This document shows positions 9,052 through 16,839 of a DNA stretch of 37,135 nt, one piece after another (the first letter of the stretch is position 1; each line of letters starts with the position of its first letter). A model generated the notes under the pieces. That model was given only the letters and a program-made list of their open reading frames with translations, ran no database searches and was not told where the DNA came from. Source of the stretch: Verrucomicrobiota bacterium. GTDB taxonomy: Bacteria; Verrucomicrobiota; Verrucomicrobiia; Limisphaerales; UBA11358. The stretch covers positions 1 to 37,135 of the forward strand of contig JAJPJM010000078.1 in assembly GCA_021324235.1 (NCBI GenBank), read 5' to 3'. The translations under genes and the position numbers were made by a program.

Positions 9052-9584
9052 CTTGGCCTTTCCAGCACGACCTCGTCCACGCCGTCGTTTTCGACCAGCC
9101 GCACGCGGATTTTTTCGCCTTCGGCCGTAGGCACATTTTTGCCGACAAAATCCGCCTTGATCGGCAGTTCGCGGTGACCGCGGTCAATCACCACGGCCAA
9201 TTGGATTTTTTTTGGCCGGCCGAAATCATTCAGCGCGTCCATGGCCGCGCGGGTGGTGCGGCCGCTGAACAGGACGTCGTCCACCAGCACGACCGTTTTG
9301 CCGGTCACATCAAATGGAATGACGGTGGGATGAACCGTCGGTGCGGCCCGCTGGTCCAGATCGTCGCGGTGCATGGACACGTCCAGGATGCCGACGGGGA
9401 CGGGTTGCCGCCAGAGTTCGGAGAGGATTTTGCCCAGTCGTTTGGCCAGATGATCGCCGCCCACCGGAATACCCGTCAGAACCACCTCCGCGCCGTTTTC
9501 ATTGCGCTCGGCAATTTCGTGCGCAATCCGGGTGAGCGCGCGTTGCATCGCGGCGGCATCGAGGATGACGGTGGTTTCAGTCAT
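9048..9584 (-). CDS. pyrR: Bifunctional pyr operon regulator / uracil phosphoribosyltransferase
   Basis: PyrR binds pyr leader RNA in response to UMP and often has uracil phosphoribosyltransferase activity. The 178-residue protein has the type I PRTase fold with the PRPP loop [13 protein letters not shown] at 99-111 and the family-specific [10 protein letters not shown] segment at 68-77. It is the first full gene of a pyrR-pyrB operon. The ATG is confirmed by an ATGA overlap with the stop of a short upstream leader ORF and by the family N terminus. A terminator hairpin lies 80-120 bases upstream, inside that leader ORF, which fits autoregulation by attenuation. Confidence 0.95.
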   Translation of the reverse strand: MTETTVILDAAAMQRALTRIAHEIAERNENGAEVVLTGIPVGGDHLAKRLGKILSELWRQPVPVGILDVSMHRDDLDQRAAPTVHPTVIPFDVTGKTVVLVDDVLFSGRTTRAAMDALNDFGRPKKIQLAVVIDRGHRELPIKADFVGKNVPTAEGEKIRVRLVENDGVDEVVLERPR

Positions 9585-9721
9585 TTGGCAAAATCCTCGT
9601 CGTCGCTCCCGTTCCCGTCATCGAATTTTTTTGGAATCAAGTTCGAGGCCGATGGAACGAATAAAAATCGCGAACCTCTCCGCTGGGCGGAGCTGATTCG
9701 CGTCGCGCAATATGCGTTCAT
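9581..9721 (-). CDS. 46-residue leader ORF of the pyrR-pyrB operon
   Basis: The ORF starts with an ATG at 9721 preceded by an AAGGA Shine-Dalgarno five bases away, and stops with the TGA at 9583-9581, which overlaps the pyrR ATG (ATGA). The product begins [16 protein letters not shown] and ends in an acidic tail ([13 protein letters not shown]). It has no recognisable domain. Codons 7-18 cover the terminator hairpin, so a translating ribosome would prevent it from forming. This layout recalls the 44-codon pyrBI leader of E. coli, whose attenuator also lies inside the leader ORF. Its reality is inferred from the SD, the stop overlap and the position only. Confidence 0.5.
   Translation of the reverse strand: MNAYCATRISSAQRRGSRFLFVPSASNLIPKKFDDGNGSDDEDFAK
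9662..9702 (-). terminator. Intrinsic terminator / attenuator upstream of pyrR
   Basis: On the minus strand CGCGAATC (9702-9695) pairs with GGTTCGCG (9676-9669, one G·U pair) and CTCCGC (9692-9687) with GCGGAG (9683-9678). The tip is CCA, and the hairpin is followed by ATTTTTATT. This is a strong rho-independent terminator. The descending arm contains CGGAGAGGTT, which fits the CNGNGAGGYU core of the published PyrR-binding consensus. It could end transcription from the upstream gene, attenuate pyrRB, or both. Confidence 0.7.
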
Positions 9722-9774
9722 ATTTTTCCTTGGCGACCTCGCGGGGCCGCCTTAAAGGAACATTCAATCTTCGG

Positions 9775-9981
9775 TCAGTGGCTGGCGGTTTGGCGCGCCC
9801 GGCGCCAGTTCGCCCGGTGCTTGATGATCCAATCCGTCAATGCCCGTTCGAATCCGATGTCGTGTCCGGCCTTTTCCGACTCAATCCACTTGTGCCTGAG
9901 AATTTCCTCGCGCTCGGCCTGAAATTCCCGATAAAGCGAGGAATTCTTCAGCAAATCGTCCGCTGGAGATGCAGCTTTCAT
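9775..9981 (-). CDS. Small conserved protein of unknown function
   Basis: The likely start is the ATG at 9981 (68 residues); an in-frame ATG at 9993 would give 72. The protein is highly charged and helical: LLKNSSLYREFQAEREEIL, then RHKWIESEKAGHDIGF and ERALTDWIIKHRANW. I recognise this as a recurrent bacterial motif but cannot assign a function. It has no signal peptide or membrane segment. It lies between mrp and the pyrR leader on the same strand, and the terminator at 9662-9702 would also end its transcript. Codons upstream of 9993 look non-coding. Confidence 0.65.
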   Translation of the reverse strand: MKAASPADDLLKNSSLYREFQAEREEILRHKWIESEKAGHDIGFERALTDWIIKHRANWRRARQTASH

Positions 9982-10095
9982 AGCGATCGACATAGAAAAT
10001 GTGACGTAAAAGTTAGATTTTTTCAACCCGATTGCAATAGAAATCTCGTCCCGGCATCGCAACCAGCGCATGGCGAACAGGTTGTGCAACCCTGC

Positions 10096-11136
10096 TCACT
10101 CCAGTTGTTTGCGCAAAGAAGCGGCGATTTGAACAAATACCCGGGCGGCCGGGCCATCCGGCGCCGAGACCACCACCGGCACACCCTGGTCACCCCCTTC
10201 ACGAATTTCCGTAAAAATCGGTACCTCGCCAAGGAACGTAACCTGTTGCCGGACGGCCTCGGCCCGGCCACCGCCATGGCCGAAAATTTCCACCCGCTCG
10301 CCGTTTGGAGCGGTAAAATAACTCATGTTCTCGACAATGCCGAGGATCGGCACGTTCACCTTGTGGAACATCGCAATGCCTTTGCGCACAACGCCCAGCG
10401 ACGCCTCCTGCGGCGTGGTTACGATGACACCACCGTCGAGCGGCACGGTTTGGCAGAGCGATAATTGCGCGTCGCCGGTGCCCGGCGGCAAATCCACCAG
10501 CAAATAATCCAGCTCACCCCATTCCACCGCCATCAGAAATTGCTGGATGGTCTTGGTAATCATCGGCCCCCGCCAGATGACCGGCTGTTCATCCGTGAGC
10601 AGCAAACCGATGCTCATCACCTTCACCCCATGACCCAGCGGCGGCACCAGCCGTTCCTGCGCGCTGATGGTCGGACGTTCATGGACCCCCATCATCAGGG
10701 GAATGCTCGGCCCGTAAATATCGCAGTCCAGCAATCCAATCCTGGCGCCGGTATGTTTGAGCGCACCGGCGAGGTTCACGGACACGGTGGATTTGCCGAC
10801 GCCGCCCTTGCCGCTGGCGATGGCGATGACGCGCTTCACGCCGGGCACGCGATTTTGATTCGCAAAGGGATTGGCCGGCGCGGCCGGGCCGGCGGCGGGC
10901 TGCTGTACTTCCACCTGAACGTGCTTCACGCCCGGCAGGGCCTTCAACACGCGTTCAGATTCCTCCTTGATCTGCTGGGCGGCCGCGGGATTGGCGGAGG
11001 TCAGTTGCAGCAAAACGCTCACCGCGCCATCGGCGGCAGAAATCTCTTTTACCAGTCCGAAGGAAACGATGTCGCGCGAAAAACCCGGATATTTGACGGT
11101 CTTCAGCGCGTTTTGGATGTCTGCTTGTGAAAGCAT
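10096..11136 (-). CDS. Mrp/ApbC-type Fe-S carrier P-loop ATPase
   Basis: The 346-residue protein has an N-terminal MIP18/DUF59 domain (about 1-80), a Pro/Ala linker, and an Mrp/NBP35 MinD-like ATPase domain from about 100 with the deviant Walker A GKGGVGKS at 109-116. YLLVDLPPGTGDAQLSL is the Walker B/switch region. Family members bind and transfer [4Fe-4S] clusters in the cytosol. The CxxC that many Mrp proteins carry after ENMSYF is absent here; the sequence reads ENMSYFTAPNGERVEIFG, as in some other lineages. The gene is divergent from sufD, 112 bases apart, which supports a role in Fe-S maturation. The ATG start places the DUF59 domain at the usual distance. Confidence 0.93.
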   Translation of the reverse strand: MLSQADIQNALKTVKYPGFSRDIVSFGLVKEISAADGAVSVLLQLTSANPAAAQQIKEESERVLKALPGVKHVQVEVQQPAAGPAAPANPFANQNRVPGVKRVIAIASGKGGVGKSTVSVNLAGALKHTGARIGLLDCDIYGPSIPLMMGVHERPTISAQERLVPPLGHGVKVMSIGLLLTDEQPVIWRGPMITKTIQQFLMAVEWGELDYLLVDLPPGTGDAQLSLCQTVPLDGGVIVTTPQEASLGVVRKGIAMFHKVNVPILGIVENMSYFTAPNGERVEIFGHGGGRAEAVRQQVTFLGEVPIFTEIREGGDQGVPVVVSAPDGPAARVFVQIAASLRKQLE

Positions 11137-11212
11137 GTCCCCTCAGGTTGCCAGCTTTGCATCCGAAAACAAGCGCGCTCCAGACTTGCGCGGTGGCAAA
11201 GAGCGTGGGAGA

Positions 11213-11242
11213 TTGACGGTCCAATTTTTGGCTTGGGACAAT
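11213..11242 (+). promoter_or_regulatory. Candidate promoter of sufD
   Basis: TTGACG (11213-11218) and GACAAT (11237-11242) are 18 bases apart. The -10 box ends only six bases before the sufD ATG, so a transcript from it would be leaderless or nearly so. No Shine-Dalgarno is visible before this ATG, which fits. Confidence 0.4.
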
Positions 11243-11248
11243 TGAATT

Positions 11249-12601
11249 ATGACGCAAACGACACCGCAGGCATCCGCAAAGGCCGCCGAACCGTTTTTGG
11301 AGAAATTCCGGCGTTTTGAGTCGGAACCGCAATCGCCGGCGTGGCTGTTGCCGCTCCGCAAGGCCGGCATGGCGCGCTTTGCCGAACTCGGCTTTCCCAC
11401 GGTTCATGACGAAGACTGGCGGTTCACGAACGTGGCGCCACTTGCCAAACTGCCCTTCGAGCCCATGGCGGAACCGACGGACGATGCCGCCGCCAAAGTC
11501 GCGCTGGGAAAATACATCTTTGCGGATCTGCCCGGTTCGCGCCTGGTCTTTGTGAACGGGCATTTTCAGGCCGCGCTTTCAGCCGTGGGCCGATTGCCGG
11601 ACGGTGTAAAAGTCACCAGCCTTGCCGCCGCGCTGGCCACGGATTCCGCGTTCCTTGAGCAGCAGTTCGGCCGGTTCGCGTTGACCGATGGCAATTCCTT
11701 CGCGGCCTTGAACCAGGCATTTTTTATCGATGGCGGCTTCGTCCATATTCCGGCGGGCAAAATGGTCGAAGAACCGATTCAACTTATTTTTGTTTCCACG
11801 GCCAGACACAGTGGCGACACGATCCAGCCGCGCAACCTCATTGTCGCCGGGGCCGGCAGCCAGGCGACCGTCATTGAGAGCTATCTTTCAGCCGACCGTG
11901 CCGCGTATTTCACCAATGCGGTCACGGAAATTGTCGCCGGCGACAACGCCGTGCTGGAACACGTGAAGTTCCAGGACGAGGCGCCGGACGCATTTCACCT
12001 GGCAACCATCGCCGGGAACCTCGGTCGCACCAGCCAGGTAAATGTCCATTCCTTTGCGCTGGGCGCCAGGTTGTCACGCAACAACATCCGCGCCAAACTC
12101 GCCGGCGAAGGCCTGGAATGCATTTTAAACGGCCTTTACCTTACCCGCGGCGAACAGCTCGCTGATCACCACATGATTGTCGAACACGCCCAGCCGCATT
12201 GCGCCAGCCATGAGTATTTCAACGGCATCCTCGATGACAAATCCAAGGGTGTCTTCCACGGGCGGATTTACGTTCATCCCGCCGCGCAGAAGACCGACGC
12301 GAAGCAGACGAACAAAAACCTGTTGCTCTCCGACGACGCGACCGCCGATACCAAGCCGCAACTGGAAATTTACGCCGACGATGTGAAATGCACGCACGGC
12401 GCGACGATCGGCCAGTTGAACGACGAATCCATTTTTTACCTGCGCTCGCGTGGCCTCAGCCAGGACACCGCGCGGCGGATGCTGATTCACGCCTTTGCCG
12501 GCGAAATCATCGCGCGTGTGAAGCACCCCGCCGTGCGCGAGCAACTGGACAAGGTGGTGTGGGACCGGCTGGAGGCCAATCCGCATTTGCTTGGAAAATA
12601 G
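11249..12601 (+). CDS. sufD: Fe-S cluster assembly protein SufD
   Basis: SufD is a scaffold partner of SufB and the SufC ATPase. The 450-residue protein shows the SufD-specific N-terminal helical region with RFAELGFPTVHDEDWRFTN (residues ~48-66), then the right-handed beta-helix core of the SufB/SufD family, including the late GLYLTRGEQLADHHMIVEH, KGVFHGRIYVHP and KCTHGATIGQLNDESIFYLRSRG stretches. Its N terminus separates it from SufB. It heads a row of suf genes on the plus strand, but sufB and sufC are not next to it in this window. A palindromic repeat separates it from sufU. Confidence 0.95.
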   Translation: MTQTTPQASAKAAEPFLEKFRRFESEPQSPAWLLPLRKAGMARFAELGFPTVHDEDWRFTNVAPLAKLPFEPMAEPTDDAAAKVALGKYIFADLPGSRLVFVNGHFQAALSAVGRLPDGVKVTSLAAALATDSAFLEQQFGRFALTDGNSFAALNQAFFIDGGFVHIPAGKMVEEPIQLIFVSTARHSGDTIQPRNLIVAGAGSQATVIESYLSADRAAYFTNAVTEIVAGDNAVLEHVKFQDEAPDAFHLATIAGNLGRTSQVNVHSFALGARLSRNNIRAKLAGEGLECILNGLYLTRGEQLADHHMIVEHAQPHCASHEYFNGILDDKSKGVFHGRIYVHPAAQKTDAKQTNKNLLLSDDATADTKPQLEIYADDVKCTHGATIGQLNDESIFYLRSRGLSQDTARRMLIHAFAGEIIARVKHPAVREQLDKVVWDRLEANPHLLGK

Positions 12602-12604
12602 ATA

Positions 12605-12659
12605 GGTAGGGCGCGACCGCCGGGCGCGCCACGGAGCCTCGGCGAGGGCGTCCCTACCC
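12605..12659. repeat. Palindromic repeat, family B copy 1
   Basis: The 55 bases between sufD and sufU begin with GGTAGGG and end with CCCTACCC, with GC-rich inner palindromes (GGCGCGCC). A related element lies inside rsmB at 22271-22323. It ends three bases before the sufU ATG, so it replaces the usual ribosome binding site. Confidence 0.75.
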
Positions 12660-12662
12660 GAA

Positions 12663-13124
12663 ATGTTTATGTTCGACGAACTGAACGACCTTTACCAGCA
12701 GGTCATTCTGGACCACTGCCGGAAGCCGCGGAATTTCCACGAGCTGCCCGCCGCGTCCCGCTCGGCCCAGGGACACAATCCGCTGTGCGGAGACCAGTTG
12801 AAGCTGTTTCTGGCACTGGACGGCGATACCATCGAGGACATCAGTTTCGTTGGTTCCGGTTGCTGCATTTCCAAGGCGTCGGCGTCGCTGCTCACGGAAT
12901 TCGCCAAAGGCAAAACGAAGGCGGACGTGGAAAAAATGTTCGGTCGGGTGCATGAAATGGTCACGACCGGCAAGATTGAGGGCGACGTGGGCAAACTGGC
13001 CGTGTTCGCCGGGGTCCACAAATATCCGGCCCGGGTGAAATGTGCGATTCTTTCGTGGCATGCGGTCATGGCGGCGTTGCACGGCGAGGTCCAACCGGTG
13101 ACCACGGAAAACGAACAGACCTGA
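12663..13124 (+). CDS. sufU: Fe-S scaffold / sulfur-transfer protein SufU
   Basis: The 153-residue protein belongs to the IscU/NifU N-terminal family in its SufU form. It has DLYQQVILDHCRKPRNF at the start, Cys42 in NPLCGD (with Asp44), the GSGCCISKAS motif (Cys67/68) and a third Cys in RVKCAILSW. It keeps the ~20-residue insertion between the second and third Cys (GKTKADVEKMFGRVHEM) that marks SufU rather than IscU. In Firmicutes SufU accepts sulfur from SufS as a zinc protein; the same role with the downstream SufS is likely. The start could be 12663 or the third codon at 12669 (MFDELNDLY). No SD is seen, because a repeat abuts the start. Confidence 0.95.
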   Translation: MFMFDELNDLYQQVILDHCRKPRNFHELPAASRSAQGHNPLCGDQLKLFLALDGDTIEDISFVGSGCCISKASASLLTEFAKGKTKADVEKMFGRVHEMVTTGKIEGDVGKLAVFAGVHKYPARVKCAILSWHAVMAALHGEVQPVTTENEQT

Positions 13125-13182
13125 TTGATTTCAACGGTGTTTGCGGCGATGATGGTGGAAGTAAACAAAACTTAAGTGTGCT

Positions 13183-13737
13183 ATGAATTCTGAACCGAAA
13201 ACTTTGATCCGCGACGTCGAAGCCGCCGTCGTGCCCGTCGGCACCAAGGTCACGTTGCAAAAGGGCGAGCAGGCTTACATCACCCAATCGCTCGGCGGCA
13301 GCTACACGGTCATCGTCAACGGCAACATGTTTCGCATTGAGGCCAAGGACGCCGATGCGCTGGGGGTGCAGGCGGAAACCAAATCGGTGGCGGCCGCGGT
13401 GCCGGCCGGTCCCGTCACCCAGGAACAACTGGAAAAACAGGTCTGGGAAGCGCTCAAGACGTGTTATGACCCCGAGATTCCCGTCAACATTGTGGACCTT
13501 GGTCTGATTTACGATTGCCACCTGGCGCCGGCCGGCGAAAACAGTTTCAAGGCCGACGTCAAGATGACGCTGACGGCGCCCGGCTGCGGCATGGGGCCGA
13601 CGCTCGCGCAGGACGTGCAAAACAAATTGCTGAACCTCGAACCGATTGACGAGGCGAACGTCGAGCTCGTCTGGGACCCGCCGTGGAACCAGGGCATGAT
13701 GACCGAGGCGGCCAAGCTGCAACTCGGTTTGATGTGA
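13183..13737 (+). CDS. sufT: Fe-S assembly protein SufT (DUF59/MIP18 domain)
   Basis: The 184-residue protein has two parts. An N-terminal ~70-residue portion carries GTKVTLQKGEQAYITQSLGGSYTV, and a C-terminal MIP18/DUF59 domain (about 85-184) carries LKTCYDPEIPVNIVDLGLIYD and LTAPGCGMGP with the conserved Cys. This two-part form is that of SufT, an accessory maturation factor used under high Fe-S demand. It follows sufU by 58 bases and precedes sufS; the gap to sufS is filled by a paired inverted repeat. The ATG start fits the family. Confidence 0.92.
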   Translation: MNSEPKTLIRDVEAAVVPVGTKVTLQKGEQAYITQSLGGSYTVIVNGNMFRIEAKDADALGVQAETKSVAAAVPAGPVTQEQLEKQVWEALKTCYDPEIPVNIVDLGLIYDCHLAPAGENSFKADVKMTLTAPGCGMGPTLAQDVQNKLLNLEPIDEANVELVWDPPWNQGMMTEAAKLQLGLM

Positions 13738-13740
13738 TTC

Positions 13741-13867
13741 ACCGCAGAGGCGCAGAGACGCGGAGAAAAGCGAAGGCAGAATTTACAGAATTGAATTTGG
13801 GCAAAGCGATTCTGCAAGTTTCCGCTAAGTCGGTCTTAAAAATTCTGCGCCTCGGCGTCTCTGCGGT
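13741..13867. repeat. Family A inverted-repeat pair between sufT and sufS
   Basis: The left arm (13741-13765) reads ACCGCAGAGGCGCAGAGACG and the right arm (13845-13867) ends in GTCTCTGCGGT, its reverse complement at the outer end. About 80 bases lie between. The unit begins three bases after the sufT stop and ends 11 bases before the sufS ATG. It resembles a small non-autonomous palindromic element. Confidence 0.8.
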
Positions 13868-13878
13868 AAAATTTTTCG

Positions 13879-15117
13879 ATGAGCGTTTCAAAAAATGTTG
13901 ATTGGCTGGCACTGCGGAAGGATTTTCCCATCCTCGACCAGCAGGTCCACGGCCAGCCGCTGATTTATTTCGATAACGCGGCCACGAGCCAGAAACCGAG
14001 GGTGGTAATTGAAGCGTTGCAGCATTACTACGAATGTGACAACGCCAACGTCCACCGCGGCATCCATGAATTGAGCAACCGCGCCACGTCGGCTTACGAA
14101 GCGGGCCGGGCGCGCGCGGCCAGGTTCATCAATGCCCGGACCGCCGAGGAAATCGTGTTCACCCGCGGCACGACCGAGGGCATCAACCTCGTCGCCAGTT
14201 CCTGGGGCGCGAAAAACTTGAAATCCGGCGACGTAATCCTGCTCACGGAGATGGAGCACCACAGCAATCTCGTGCCCTGGCAATTGCTCGCGCAGCGCAC
14301 CGGCGCCAAAATTACTTATGTGCCCATCACGGGCGACGAAGGTATTCTCGATTTGTCCAAACTTGATTCGCTGCTGACGAGGCAGGTGAAAATCTTTTCG
14401 ATGGTTCACATTTCCAACTCGCTCGGTACCGTAAATCCGGTCGCCGACCTTTGCGCCCGCGCGCGGAAGCTCGGCATCACCACGCTGGTGGATGGCGCGC
14501 AAAGCGCCGGGCATATGCCCGTGGACGTGCAGGCCATCGGTTGCGATTTCTTCGTGTTCTCCGGTCACAAGATTTGCGGGCCGACCGGCATCGGCGTGTT
14601 GTGGGGCCGGCAGGAACTGCTCGACGCCATGCCGCCGTATCAGGGCGGCGGCGAGATGATTTTGTCGGTGGAATACCAGAAGACCGAATTCAAGAAGGCG
14701 CCGCACCGGTTTGAGGCCGGCACGCCGGACATCTCCGGCCCGATCGGCCTGCACGCCGCGATGGATTACCTCGATGCCATCGGCCGTGATCGGATCTGGA
14801 AACACGACCAGGAACTGGCGAATTACGCTTATGAAAAGCTGGCCGCGTTAAAAAACATCCGGCTCTTCGGCCCGAAAACCGGCCGGGCCGGGCTGGTGAG
14901 TTTTTTGCTGAACGACGTTCATGCGCACGACGTGGTGACACTGGCGGACCAGGCGGGCGTGGCGTTGCGCGGCGGGCATCACTGCACGCAACCGCTCATG
15001 CACCGGCTCGGCGTCGAATCCACCGCCCGCGCCAGCTTTTATTTCTACAATACCAAGGCCGAAGTGGACCGGTTTGCGGAAGTGGTGAAGGAAATCCAGA
15101 AATTTTTCGGGCAATGA
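13879..15117 (+). CDS. sufS: Cysteine desulfurase SufS
   Basis: SufS is the group II PLP enzyme that takes sulfur from cysteine for Fe-S assembly. The 412-residue length is normal. The N terminus carries YFDNAATSQKPRVVIEAL, followed by NVHRGIHELSNRAT. The PLP lysine is Lys231 in FSGHKICGPTG, and the sulfur-accepting cysteine is Cys369 in RGGHHCTQPLM. Its stop overlaps the start of the rhodanese gene by four bases (ATGA), which points to translational coupling. With SufU upstream it forms the expected sulfur-donor pair. Confidence 0.96.
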   Translation: MSVSKNVDWLALRKDFPILDQQVHGQPLIYFDNAATSQKPRVVIEALQHYYECDNANVHRGIHELSNRATSAYEAGRARAARFINARTAEEIVFTRGTTEGINLVASSWGAKNLKSGDVILLTEMEHHSNLVPWQLLAQRTGAKITYVPITGDEGILDLSKLDSLLTRQVKIFSMVHISNSLGTVNPVADLCARARKLGITTLVDGAQSAGHMPVDVQAIGCDFFVFSGHKICGPTGIGVLWGRQELLDAMPPYQGGGEMILSVEYQKTEFKKAPHRFEAGTPDISGPIGLHAAMDYLDAIGRDRIWKHDQELANYAYEKLAALKNIRLFGPKTGRAGLVSFLLNDVHAHDVVTLADQAGVALRGGHHCTQPLMHRLGVESTARASFYFYNTKAEVDRFAEVVKEIQKFFGQ

Positions 15118-15662
15118 CAGCGACAGGAAAAATTGATCCAAATTCTGCAATGCGCGAGGTGCTGGAGGTTTTTCCCGGCGCACAGCGGGCGTTGTTTCGG
15201 CGGTATCACATCGGCGGGTGCAGCAGTTGCGGGTTTCAACCGGACGAAACACTGGCCCAGGTTTGCGCGCGCAACGGCAATCTGGACGTGGCCGAGGTGC
15301 TGGCGCACATCCAATCCAGCCACGAGCAGGACGCTAAAATTCTGATTTCACCGAAGGAACTCGCCGGACGGTTGCAGCAGGATAAATCGCTGAAACTGGT
15401 GGACGTGCGTTCGCGCGAGGAATTTGAGGCCGTGCATATCGAAGGTTCGGTTTTGCTGTCGCAGCCGGTAATGCAGGAGCTCATGGCCAGCGGTTCGAAC
15501 ACAAACCCAATTGTGGTCATTGATCACGCGGGCAAGAACGGCCTGGACGCGGCGGCGTATTTTATGGGGCATGGCTTGCAGCACGTGCGCTGCCTGACTG
15601 GCGGCATCGATGCCTGGGCGCAGGAAGTGGATCCGAAGATGCGGCGGTACAAGTTGGGTTAA
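15114..15662 (+). CDS. DUF1858-like CxxC domain fused to a rhodanese-like domain
   Basis: The 182-residue protein has two domains. Residues of about 8-65 resemble the DUF1858 / hybrid-cluster-associated disulfide domain: MREVLEVFPGAQRALFRRY, then GGCSSCGF with Cys36 and Cys39. Residues of about 78-180 are a rhodanese fold: LKLVDVRSREEFEAVHIEGS, then GLQHVRCLTGGIDAW. The catalytic Cys of rhodaneses is replaced: the loop reads VVIDHAGKNGLDAA with His139 at that position. It is therefore unlikely to be a classical sulfurtransferase; the CxxC of the first domain could carry sulfur or metal instead. Coupling to sufS by an ATGA overlap suggests it serves as a SufS partner. Confidence 0.85.
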   Translation: MTATGKIDPNSAMREVLEVFPGAQRALFRRYHIGGCSSCGFQPDETLAQVCARNGNLDVAEVLAHIQSSHEQDAKILISPKELAGRLQQDKSLKLVDVRSREEFEAVHIEGSVLLSQPVMQELMASGSNTNPIVVIDHAGKNGLDAAAYFMGHGLQHVRCLTGGIDAWAQEVDPKMRRYKLG

Positions 15663-15669
15663 ATCTTTT

Positions 15670-15721
15670 ACCGCAGAGGCGCCTGGAAAAATTTAACTTT
15701 GCGTCTCCGCGTCTCTGCGGT
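15670..15721. repeat. Family A repeat pair, likely bidirectional terminator
   Basis: ACCGCAGAGGCG (15670-15681) is inverted as CGTCTCTGCGGT (15710-15721) around an AT-rich centre. It fills the gap between the convergent rhodanese gene and ychF. The RNA could fold into a stem of about 10 pairs on either strand, so it may have been co-opted as a terminator. Confidence 0.75.
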
Positions 15722-15729
15722 TTAACAAG

Positions 15730-16833
15730 CTAAACATTGAACTTGAACAGCATCACGTCGCCGTCTTGCACGACGTATTCCTTGCCTTCCATCCGGTAAA
15801 GTCCCTTTTCCCGCGCCGAGGCGATGGAACCGCATTTTACCAAATCATCGTAGGCTACGGTCTCGGCCTTGATGAAGCCGCGTTCGAAGTCGGAGTGGAT
15901 GACGCCCGCCGCCTTGGGGGCGGTGTCACCCACGTGAATGGTCCAGGCACGAACCTCCTTTTCGCCAGCGGTCAGGAAGGTGCGCAGGCCGAGCAGATGA
16001 TACGTGGCACGGATGAGCGCGCCGACGCCGGACTCCTCCACACCGAGTTCCTTGAGAAACTGTTTTGCCTCATCGGCCGACAAATCAATCAAATCGCTCT
16101 CGATTTGCGCGCTGATGACGACCGCTTCGCAGGCGAGGTGTGTTTTCACATAGTCACGCACCTTTTGGACAAATGCGTTCGTGTCGGCGGTGGCAAGGTC
16201 GGATTCCTTGACATTGCAGGCGAAGATGGTGGGCTTATCCGTAAGCAGGAAGAACGACCGGGCGGTCACCTTTTCCTCGGGCGTGAGTGGCACGGTCAGC
16301 GCGAGTTTTCCGGCGTCCAATACGGGCTCAAATTTGGCCAGCACGGCGTCCTCGGTCACGGCCGCCTTTTCGCCGCGCTTCACGTCCTTGGCCAGTTTGT
16401 CCCGGCGCTTTTTCACGTTGTCCAGGTCGGCGATGGCGAGTTCGGTGTTGATGATTTCGATGTCGCGCACGGGATCAATTGAGCCGGTGACGTGATGAAT
16501 GTCCGCGTCCTCGAAGCAGCGCACGACCTGGACGACGGCGTCCACCTCGCGGATGTGGCTGAGGAACTTGTTGCCGAGGCCTTCACCGGCGCTGGCGCCC
16601 TTGACGAGGCCGGCAATGTCCACGAATTCGATGGCCGCCGGGATGATGACGGTGGTTTTGGCGATTTGGGCGAGCGGTGCGAGCCGCGCGTCGGGCACGG
16701 TGACGACGCCGACGTTCGGGTCAATGGTGCAAAAGGGATAATTGGCTGCCTCGGCCTTGCGGGTGCGCGTGACGGCGTTGAACAGGGTGGACTTGCCGAC
16801 GTTGGGCAGTCCGACGATTCCGGCTTTAAGCAT
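15730..16833 (-). CDS. ychF: Ribosome-binding ATPase YchF (Obg family)
   Basis: YchF/OLA1 is a universal P-loop protein that binds ribosomes and hydrolyses ATP rather than GTP. The 367-residue protein has the P loop GLPNVGKS at 8-15, the switch segment [14 protein letters not shown] and the [10 protein letters not shown] Walker B region. It has NVKE where GTPases have NKxD, the change linked to ATP use. The C-terminal TGS domain contains [26 protein letters not shown] and ends at the family's usual VMLFKFNV. It lies at the end of a minus-strand row after the lysE-like gene, but a family A repeat and 69 bases separate them. Confidence 0.97.
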   Translation of the reverse strand: MLKAGIVGLPNVGKSTLFNAVTRTRKAEAANYPFCTIDPNVGVVTVPDARLAPLAQIAKTTVIIPAAIEFVDIAGLVKGASAGEGLGNKFLSHIREVDAVVQVVRCFEDADIHHVTGSIDPVRDIEIINTELAIADLDNVKKRRDKLAKDVKRGEKAAVTEDAVLAKFEPVLDAGKLALTVPLTPEEKVTARSFFLLTDKPTIFACNVKESDLATADTNAFVQKVRDYVKTHLACEAVVISAQIESDLIDLSADEAKQFLKELGVEESGVGALIRATYHLLGLRTFLTAGEKEVRAWTIHVGDTAPKAAGVIHSDFERGFIKAETVAYDDLVKCGSIASAREKGLYRMEGKEYVVQDGDVMLFKFNV

Positions 16834-16839
16834 AAATTA

